Notes under the pieces: generated by a model | The model's database searches: none | What the model saw: the letters and a program-made list of their open reading frames with translations, nothing else | What the model was told of the DNA's origin: nothing | Translations under genes and position numbers: made by a program | DNA from: Pseudomonadota bacterium | Lineage (GTDB): Bacteria; Pseudomonadota; Alphaproteobacteria; Rhizobiales; Xanthobacteraceae | Direction of reading: 5' to 3' | Assembly: GCA_023386885.1 (NCBI GenBank) | Contig: JAEWIX010000037.1 | Coordinates: forward strand, 1 to 11,943 | DNA: 11,943 nucleotides | Shown: positions 6,601-11,943 of the stretch, in pieces | Layout: each line of letters begins with the position of its first letter | Numbering within the stretch: the first letter of the stretch is position 1

Positions 6601-8905
6601 CGAACTGTCGCCGCCCGCGCTGGTGCGGCCCAGCACGACGATGGTGCTGCCGGTGAAGATCGGTGGCCTCAGTGCCGGCGAGGACGCCAAGATCGTGGTC
6701 GCCGCCGTCGATGTCGGCATTCTCAATCTCACAAACTACAAACCGCCGGCGCCCGACGACTACTATCTCGGCCAGCGCCGTCTCTCGGCTGAAATCCGCG
6801 ACCTCTACGGCCAGTTGATCGACGGCATGCAGGGCACCCGCGGCCAGATCCGTTCCGGTGGCGACGTGGCGGGCGCGGAGATGCAAGGCTCGCCTCCGAC
6901 GCAGAAGCCGTTGGCGCTGTATTCCGGCATCGTCACCGTCGGACCGGACGGTACCGCGAATATCCCGTTCGAGATTCCGGAGTTCGCCGGCACCGCGCGG
7001 GTGATGGCGGTGGCCTGGACCGCGACCAAGCTTGGCCGCGCCACCACCGACGTGACGGTGCGCGATCCGGTGGTGCTGACAGCGACCTTGCCGCGCTTCC
7101 TGCTGAGCGGCGATCGCGGCAGCATGAACTTCGAACTCGACAACGTCGAGGGCGAGCCCGGCGACTACAGCATCAATGTCAGCGCCTCCGGCCCCATCAA
7201 CGTGCCGGGCAACGCGACGACCGTGGTCAATCTCAAGGCCAAGCAGCGTTCGTCGATGGCGCTGGCGCTGGCGGCCAATGGCACCGGCACGGCGCAGATC
7301 GATGTCGCGATCAAGGGGCCGAACGGCATGACCCTGACGCGGCACTATGCGCTCGACGTCAAGGCGGCGACGCAGATTCTGGCGCGCCGCTCGGTGCGGA
7401 CCTTGGCGAAGGGCGAAAGCCTGACGCTGACGAAGGACATGTTCTCCGATCTCGTCGCCGGCACCGGCGGCGTGTCGCTGTCGGTGAGCCAGTCCACCGC
7501 GCTCGATGCTGCCACCATCCTCAAGGCGCTGGATCGCTATCCGTTCGGCTGCTCCGAGCAGATCACCAGCCGCGCGATGCCGCTGCTCTACGTCAACGAT
7601 CTGGCGGCGGGCGCGCATCTGGCGATGGACACCGCCGTCGATCAGCGCATCAAGGATGCCATCGACCGACTGCTGTCGCGCCAGGGCTCGAACGGCTCTT
7701 TCGGCCTGTGGTCGTCGGGCGGTGACGATGCCTGGCTCGATGCCTACGTCACCGACTTCCTCAGCCGCGCCCGCGAGAAGGGCTTTGCCGTGCCGGATAT
7801 CGCGTTCCGCTCGGCGCTCGATCGCGTGCGTAACTCCGTCGTCAACGCCAATGAGCCGGAGAAAGACGGCGGGCGCGACCTCGCTTACGGGCTCTATGTG
7901 CTGGCGAAGAACGGCACCGCGCCGGTCGGCGACCTGCGTTATCTCGCCGACACCAAGCTGAACAATCTCGCCACGCCGATCGCCAAGGCACAGCTTGCCG
8001 CGGCTCTGGCGCTGGTCGGGGATCGTAGTCGCGCCGAGCGCGTGTACAGCGCGGCGGTGGAGAGCCTCAACCCGAAGCCGGTGATCGAGTTCGGCCGCAC
8101 CGATTACGGCTCGGCCCTGCGCGATGCCGCGGCGCTGGTGTCGCTCGCCAGCGAAGGCAACGCGCCGCGTGCAACGCTGACGCAAGCGGTGCAGCGGGTC
8201 GAAGCCGCGCGTGGTCTGACGCCCTATACCTCGACGCAGGAGAATGCGTGGCTGGTGCTGGCGTCGCGGGCGCTCGCCAAGGATGCCGGCAACATCTCGC
8301 TCGATATCGACGGCTCGCCGGTCAAAACCGTGGTTTACCGCAGTTACAAGGCCGCCGATGTTGATGGCAAGCCGATCAAGATTACCAACCTGGGCGACGT
8401 GCCGATGCAGGCGGTGGTGTCTGTCACCGGCGCGCCGGTGACACCGGAACCGGCCGCATCCAACGGCTTCAAGATCGAGCGCAACTACTTCGCGCTCGAC
8501 GGTACGCCGGCGGACGCGGCGCAGGCCAAGCAGAACCAGCGTTTCGCGGTGGTGCTGAAGATCACCGAAGCCAAGCCGGAATACGGCCACATCATGGTGG
8601 TCGACTATCTCCCGGCCGGCTTCGAGATCGACAATCCGCATCTGGTGTCGTCGGGCGATACCGGCACGCTGGACTGGATCGAGGACGGCGAGGAACCGGA
8701 ACACACCGAGTTCCGCGACGATCGCTTCAGCGCAGCCATCGACCGGACGGCCAGGGACAAGTCGGTGTTTACCGTCGCCTATGTCGTGCGCGCGGTGTCG
8801 CCGGGCAAATACGTGCTGCCGCAGGCTTATGTCGAGGACATGTACAATCCCTCGCGCTATGGTCGCACCGGAACGGGAGCGATTGAGGTGAAAGCGGCGA
8901 AATGA
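3686..8905 (+). CDS. yfhM: Bacterial alpha-2-macroglobulin, periplasmic protease trap
   Basis: A 1739-residue protein, normal size for bacterial A2M. Residues 1 to about 23 form a Sec signal peptide with cleavage near AQA-A. I see no good lipobox, unlike the E. coli lipoprotein, so it may be soluble in the periplasm. Residues about 30-190 are helical and repeat-like. Cys200 and Cys235 could pair. The A2M N-terminal (macroglobulin) domain is near 512-592 (FVYAERGVYRSGETVYL). The central A2M domain is near 1077-1142 (SGIVTVGPDGTANIPFEIP, LPRFLLSGD). The thioester domain contains PFGCSEQ with Cys1289 and Gln1292, so the CxEQ thioester is intact. The C-terminal domain includes VVDYLPAGFEI. Known role of the family: a protease cleaving the bait region triggers a shape change and covalent capture. 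The gene overlaps the downstream PBP1C gene by 4 bp, matching the known A2M-PBP1C pairing. The symbol follows E. coli usage. Confidence 0.95.
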   Translation: MIGLVRVVSVACVLAFGFCAAQAADKAYKRDDLADAAIKLQEQIKTEAGSVAKQAAQLRTDAEGAIRKGNLRESLQILGQLAAVAPDDGGNWLRLAKTILQIRPITSSEQTLLRERASTAAYLAYQRAGNTGEEADALAVLGRVFTLRRLWRPALDTMQLSLDLREVADVRGDYEKLRNDHGFRLLDYSVDSDSASPRVCFQFSEDLAKRTDFAPYLALAGNDAPAISAEERQLCVDGLKHGERYNINLRAGLPSTVRETLPKSAEFNVYVRDRKPFVRFTGRAYVLPRTGQRGIPVVSVNTQNVAINVFRIGDRNLINTVIGSDFQRALSRYELSTLGEERGVKVWSGDLATASTLNADVTTAFPVDQALGDLQPGVYVMTAAPKGPQASDEDSGSLATQWFIVSDLGLTAFSGNDGIHVFVNSLASTDPMANAEVRLLARNNEILATRKTDAAGHVLFEAGLARGEGGLSPALLTVVGEKADYAFLSLKTTAFDLSDRGVSGRPVPAGADAFVYAERGVYRSGETVYLTALLRDGQGKAMTGGPLTLVVERPDGVEYRRTSLPDQGAGGRSLSLPLNSAVPTGTWRVRAFTDPKASSVGETTFMVEDYVPDRIEFDLTSEAKQITTEAPVTLKVDGHFLYGAPASGLQLEGDMLVAPAAARPGYAGYQFGIPDEETASNERTPIEDLPEADANGVATFPVSLAKAPASARPQEAQIFIRMAEAGGRAVERKLVLPVAPPAAMIGVKPLFSGNSVAEGENANFDVAFVAPDGTALARSGLRYELLKIESRYQWYRQSGSWEYEPVKSTKRVADGDLSIAADKPARLQLSPRPGRYRLDVKSADSADGPLTSVTFDVGWYSDGSADTPDLLETSIDKPQYASGDTMTVSVNARTAGKLTVNVLGDRLLTTQTIDVKEGTSQVRIPVGSDWGTGAYVVATLRRPLDAAAQRMPGRAIGLKWFGIDKDARTLKVELSPPALVRPSTTMVLPVKIGGLSAGEDAKIVVAAVDVGILNLTNYKPPAPDDYYLGQRRLSAEIRDLYGQLIDGMQGTRGQIRSGGDVAGAEMQGSPPTQKPLALYSGIVTVGPDGTANIPFEIPEFAGTARVMAVAWTATKLGRATTDVTVRDPVVLTATLPRFLLSGDRGSMNFELDNVEGEPGDYSINVSASGPINVPGNATTVVNLKAKQRSSMALALAANGTGTAQIDVAIKGPNGMTLTRHYALDVKAATQILARRSVRTLAKGESLTLTKDMFSDLVAGTGGVSLSVSQSTALDAATILKALDRYPFGCSEQITSRAMPLLYVNDLAAGAHLAMDTAVDQRIKDAIDRLLSRQGSNGSFGLWSSGGDDAWLDAYVTDFLSRAREKGFAVPDIAFRSALDRVRNSVVNANEPEKDGGRDLAYGLYVLAKNGTAPVGDLRYLADTKLNNLATPIAKAQLAAALALVGDRSRAERVYSAAVESLNPKPVIEFGRTDYGSALRDAAALVSLASEGNAPRATLTQAVQRVEAARGLTPYTSTQENAWLVLASRALAKDAGNISLDIDGSPVKTVVYRSYKAADVDGKPIKITNLGDVPMQAVVSVTGAPVTPEPAASNGFKIERNYFALDGTPADAAQAKQNQRFAVVLKITEAKPEYGHIMVVDYLPAGFEIDNPHLVSSGDTGTLDWIEDGEEPEHTEFRDDRFSAAIDRTARDKSVFTVAYVVRAVSPGKYVLPQAYVEDMYNPSRYGRTGTGAIEVKAAK

Positions 8906-11019
8906 CGGTGTCCGGGGCCATAGACGTCAAACCCCGGCGCCGTTGGCGCTGGGCGAAGCGCGTGGCCCTGGCAAGCGTTGTGATGCTGGCGGCGTGCGGC
9001 GCGATCTTAGCATCATGGGTGGTGTCGCTGGGGCCGCTGCCGTTCAAGGAGGCGCGGCAGATTTCAACCACGGTGGTGGATCGCAACGGCAAACTGCTGC
9101 GCGCCTTCGCCATGGCCGATGGCCGCTGGCGGCTTCCGGTCGATGCCAAGGCCGACGTCGATCCGGGTTATCTGACGTTGCTGCTGGCCTATGAGGATCA
9201 GCGCTTCTATACGCATGGCGGCGTCGATCCGTGGGCGCTGGGCCGCGCCGCGTTCCAGCTCGTGACGCGCGGTCACATCGTGTCCGGCGGCTCCACCATC
9301 ACCATGCAACTGGCGCGGCTGATGGAGCCGCGTCAGCGCCGCTCGCTCTACGCCAAGCTGCACCAGATCGTGCGCGCTATCGAGATCGAGCAGAAACTCG
9401 ACAAGGATGAGATTCTCAATCTCTACCTGACACTCGCACCGTTCGGCGGCAATCTCGAAGGCGTGCGCGCGGCGTCGATTGCGTACTTCGGCAAGGAGCC
9501 GAAGCGGTTGTCGCTGGCGGAGGAAGCGCTGTTGGTGGCTCTGCCGCAATCGCCGGAAACGCGCCGCATCGATCGCCATCCGCAAGCGGGACAGGCGGCG
9601 CGCGACCGCGTGCTCGACCGCATGGTGGAAGAAGGCAAGGTCTCGACGGAGGACGCCGCACGGGCCAAGGCGGTGCCGGTGCCGCATTTCCGCCGTCCGA
9701 TGCCGATGCTGGCGCCGCACTCGGCGGAACGCGCGACGGCGACGGTGAAAGATGCGCCGCTCATCCACCTGACGCTGGACGCGAGCTTGCAGCGCAATCT
9801 TGAGGCGCTGGCGCACGATCGTGCCGCCGCGCTCGGCCCGGATATTTCAGTCGCCATCGTTGCAGTCGACAACGCTAGCGGCGATGTGCTGGCCCACGTT
9901 GGCTCGCCGGATTATTTCGACGCGCGGCGCGCCGGGCAGGTCGACATGACGCGCGCGGTGCGCTCGCCCGGCTCGACGCTGAAGCCGTTCATCTACGGCA
10001 TGGCGTTCGAGGACGGTGTCGTTCATCCGGAAAGCCTGATCGACGACCGGCCGATCCGCTTCGGCGCTTACGCGCCGGAAAATTTCGACATGAGTTTTCA
10101 GGGCACGGTGTCGGTACGTCACGCCTTGCAGATGTCGTTGAACGTGCCGGCTGTCGCGCTGCTCGACCGCGTCGGCGCCAGCCGAATGACATCGCGGCTG
10201 CGGCAGGCGGGAGCCGGTCTGGTCTTGCCGGAAGGCGAAGTGCCGGGGCTGGCGATGGGGCTCGGCGGCGTCGGCGTCACCCTGCAGGACCTCGTTCAAC
10301 TCTACAGCGGCTTCCCGCGTCTCGGCAGCACGGTGCCGTTGCAGGAAATCCGCCAGAACGGCGACAAGCGGCCGGAGCCGCTACGGCTGATGGATCGCGT
10401 CGCGGCGTGGCAGGTCGGCAACGTGCTGATGGGAACGCCGCCGCCGGACAACGCGGTCCGCAACCGGATCGCCTTCAAGACCGGCACCAGTTACGGCTAT
10501 CGCGACGCCTGGTCGGTCGGTTTCGACGGCCGCATGACCATCGGCGTCTGGGTCGGGCGGCCGGATGGTGCCCCGGTTCCGGGCCTTGTCGGGCGCGCTG
10601 CCGCCGCGCCGATCCTGTTCGATGCCTTCGCCCGGTCCGGCAAGCTGCCGCAGCCGCTGCCGAAGGCTCCACACGGAACCCTGATCGCCAGCAACGCGAA
10701 ACTGCCGCTGCCATTGCGGCGGTTCCGGCAGGCGGGCGATCTGGTCACCATGAGCCGAACGCGCCCGCTGCACATCCAGTTTCCGCTGGATGGCTCGCGG
10801 ATCGACGTAATGGCGGCGCGAAAGGGCGAGGCCAATGCACTGCCGGTCAAGGTCGCAGGCGGTGTTTTGCCGATGACGATGCTGGTGAACGGTATTGCGG
10901 TCGGCGACTTCGACAGCCGGCGGCAGCGCTTCATCGAACCGCCGGGGCCGGGCTTCGTCCGCCTCACCGTGATGGACGCGACTGGCGCCGCGGACACAGT
11001 CGTCGTCAGAATTCAATAA
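8902..11019 (+). CDS. pbpC: Penicillin-binding protein 1C (bifunctional peptidoglycan synthase)
   Basis: A 705-residue class A PBP. A basic start (RRRWRWAKR) is followed by a hydrophobic segment at about 20-42, a signal anchor. The GT51 domain shows EDQRFYTHGG (98-107, catalytic Glu98), GGSTITMQ (129-136) and DEILNLYL. The transpeptidase domain shows STLK (Ser358, Lys361), SLN (412-414) and KTGTS (from 526). Residues from about 620 to the end match the PBP1C C-terminal beta domain (BiPBP_C). All catalytic motifs are present. It polymerises glycan strands and, in principle, crosslinks them at the outer face of the inner membrane; in E. coli PBP1C crosslinking activity is uncertain. The start ATG overlaps the A2M stop (ATGA). 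With no close ribosome binding site, translational coupling is likely. The hydrophobic stretch contains LAAC, which resembles a lipobox but lies mid-helix. Confidence 0.96.
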   Translation: MTVSGAIDVKPRRRWRWAKRVALASVVMLAACGAILASWVVSLGPLPFKEARQISTTVVDRNGKLLRAFAMADGRWRLPVDAKADVDPGYLTLLLAYEDQRFYTHGGVDPWALGRAAFQLVTRGHIVSGGSTITMQLARLMEPRQRRSLYAKLHQIVRAIEIEQKLDKDEILNLYLTLAPFGGNLEGVRAASIAYFGKEPKRLSLAEEALLVALPQSPETRRIDRHPQAGQAARDRVLDRMVEEGKVSTEDAARAKAVPVPHFRRPMPMLAPHSAERATATVKDAPLIHLTLDASLQRNLEALAHDRAAALGPDISVAIVAVDNASGDVLAHVGSPDYFDARRAGQVDMTRAVRSPGSTLKPFIYGMAFEDGVVHPESLIDDRPIRFGAYAPENFDMSFQGTVSVRHALQMSLNVPAVALLDRVGASRMTSRLRQAGAGLVLPEGEVPGLAMGLGGVGVTLQDLVQLYSGFPRLGSTVPLQEIRQNGDKRPEPLRLMDRVAAWQVGNVLMGTPPPDNAVRNRIAFKTGTSYGYRDAWSVGFDGRMTIGVWVGRPDGAPVPGLVGRAAAAPILFDAFARSGKLPQPLPKAPHGTLIASNAKLPLPLRRFRQAGDLVTMSRTRPLHIQFPLDGSRIDVMAARKGEANALPVKVAGGVLPMTMLVNGIAVGDFDSRRQRFIEPPGPGFVRLTVMDATGAADTVVVRIQ

Positions 11020-11069
11020 CGCCCGGCTAACCGGTTGTCGCTCCGTCGGTTTCATCGTATGCGGAACCG

Positions 11070-11943
11070 ATGGCCGAGAATGTCTACCAGTCCAGATTTG
11101 GCGCGCCGCGCGAGCCCAACAACCGGGTCAATCCGGGTCGGGGTTTAGTGACCGTCATCAATTTCGTCACCGTCAGCAACTGGCGTGCCGTCCTGTTTCT
11201 GGCGATCTGCGGCTTCCTGATGTTTCTGCCGGGATTTTTTAACATCCCGCCGATCGACCGCGACGAGGCTCGTTTCGCGCAGGCCACCAAGCAGATGGTC
11301 GAAACCGGCGATTTCGTCGACATCCGTTTCCAGGACGAGGTTCGTTACAAGAAGCCGGTCGGCATTTACTGGCTACAGGCAGCGGCGGTGGAGACGGCAT
11401 CGTCGCTCGGTCTGCCGCGCGCGCAAGTGCGTATCTGGCTCTATCGCGTGCCGTCGCTGTTCGGTGCCATCGGCGCGGTGTTGCTGACCTACTGGACGGC
11501 GCTCGCCTTCGTCACGCGGCGGAGCGCGGTGCTGGCGAGCCTGTTGTTATGTAGTTCGGTGTTGCTCGGCGTCGAGGCGCGGCTTGCCAAGACCGACGCG
11601 GTGCTGCTGCTCACCGTGGTGGCGGCGATGGGCGCGCTGGCGCGGGTCTATCTGTCGTGGCAGCGCGGTGAGGATCCGGACCGGCCGCCATGGGCGTGGC
11701 CGGCGATCTTCTGGACGGCGATTGCGGGCGGCGTGTTGCTGAAGGGGCCGCTGATCCTGATGTTCGTCGTGCTCACCGTGGGCACGCTCGCCATCATGGA
11801 CCGCTCTGCCAACTGGCTGTGGCGGCTGCGGCCGCTGTGGGGTCTGCTATGGCTGCTGGTGCTGGTGCTGCCGTGGTTTGTCGCGATCTTCTGGCGGGCC
11901 GGCGCTGCCTTCTTCGCCCCCGCCGGAGGGGGCGCGCGGTTGG
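11070..11943 (+). CDS. GT83/ArnT-like membrane glycosyltransferase (N-terminal part)
   Basis: The frame is open from ATG 11070 to the window end (291 codons, no stop). After the first membrane helix (about 38-57) come PIDRDEARFAQA and VETGDF, then YKKPVGIYWLQAAAV. These are the periplasmic first-loop motifs of the PMT/ArnT family, with the acidic pair of the active site (Asp65/Glu66). Several hydrophobic helices follow (for example VLASLLLCSSVLLG and LLWLLVLVLPWFVAIFW). ArnT enzymes move a sugar from undecaprenyl phosphate to lipid A, but many relatives in alphaproteobacteria have other acceptors, so the substrate is open. ATG 11070 has a poor ribosome binding site. GTG 11148 (residue 27), preceded by GGTCGGGG, is an alternative start just before the first helix. 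The gene lies 50 bp after pbpC on the same strand with no terminator seen, so co-transcription is plausible. The last dozen visible codons look unlike the family. Confidence 0.85.
   Translation, partial: MAENVYQSRFGAPREPNNRVNPGRGLVTVINFVTVSNWRAVLFLAICGFLMFLPGFFNIPPIDRDEARFAQATKQMVETGDFVDIRFQDEVRYKKPVGIYWLQAAAVETASSLGLPRAQVRIWLYRVPSLFGAIGAVLLTYWTALAFVTRRSAVLASLLLCSSVLLGVEARLAKTDAVLLLTVVAAMGALARVYLSWQRGEDPDRPPWAWPAIFWTAIAGGVLLKGPLILMFVVLTVGTLAIMDRSANWLWRLRPLWGLLWLLVLVLPWFVAIFWRAGAAFFAPAGGGARL

Noticed and set aside
5423..8704. A very long minus-strand open frame (over 1000 codons) opposite the A2M gene
   Set aside because: Its translation is rich in Arg, His and Gly with no domain pattern, as expected for the antisense of a high-GC gene. 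The plus strand has clear A2M motifs.
9064..9816. Minus-strand frame opposite pbpC
   Set aside because: Arg-rich shadow; the GT51 motifs are on the plus strand.
1..11943. CRISPR array, toxin-antitoxin pair, retron or other defence system
   Set aside because: I saw no regularly spaced repeats, no reverse transcriptase and no matching gene pairs. The ATPase remnant alone is too broken to support a system.

Overview
The window reads as chromosomal DNA of a high-GC alphaproteobacterium, most likely Hyphomicrobiales and plausibly the Bradyrhizobium/Rhodopseudomonas/Afipia group. The reasons are codon use in the right-hand genes, the A2M-PBP1C-glycosyltransferase gene order, and the style of the integrase and small secreted proteins. 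This assignment is inference from familiarity; no database was searched.

Left third (1 to about 3200): a decayed mobile or accessory region, visibly less GC-rich than the rest. It opens with the end of an IS21-like insertion sequence on the minus strand (terminal TGT, two adjacent 24-bp repeats, start of an istA-like gene). This has cut into a DUF4143-type AAA ATPase gene, of which only the C-terminal part remains. Then come a rho-independent terminator, a small DUF1294 membrane protein, a secreted stand-alone protein with the N-terminal domain of pilus secretins (PF13629-like), and about 250 bp with no recognisable gene. A small minus-strand gene for a probable exported protein follows, and then a tyrosine recombinase (integrase) pseudogene with at least three lesions and no N-terminus. 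The integrase remnant ends two bases from the 3' end of a tRNA-Arg(UCU) gene, the classic layout of an island integrated at a tRNA. The tRNA is the likely border between island and core chromosome.

Right two thirds (3280 to the end): ordinary high-GC core genes on the plus strand. After about 400 bp of non-coding DNA comes a 1739-residue bacterial alpha-2-macroglobulin with an intact thioester motif. It overlaps by 4 bp the gene for penicillin-binding protein 1C, which has complete glycosyltransferase and transpeptidase motifs. Fifty bases on, a GT83/ArnT-like integral membrane glycosyltransferase begins and runs off the window. The first two form a known envelope-protection pair: A2M traps incoming proteases in the periplasm, and PBP1C is a peptidoglycan synthase thought to repair damaged wall. 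The third gene may modify envelope lipid or glycan.

I did not find a convincing undescribed system. The points most worth a second look are the layered decay of the island (IS insertion, integrase lesions, a head-to-head truncation junction), the perfect inverted repeat next to the tRNA, and the orphan PF13629-like secreted protein.
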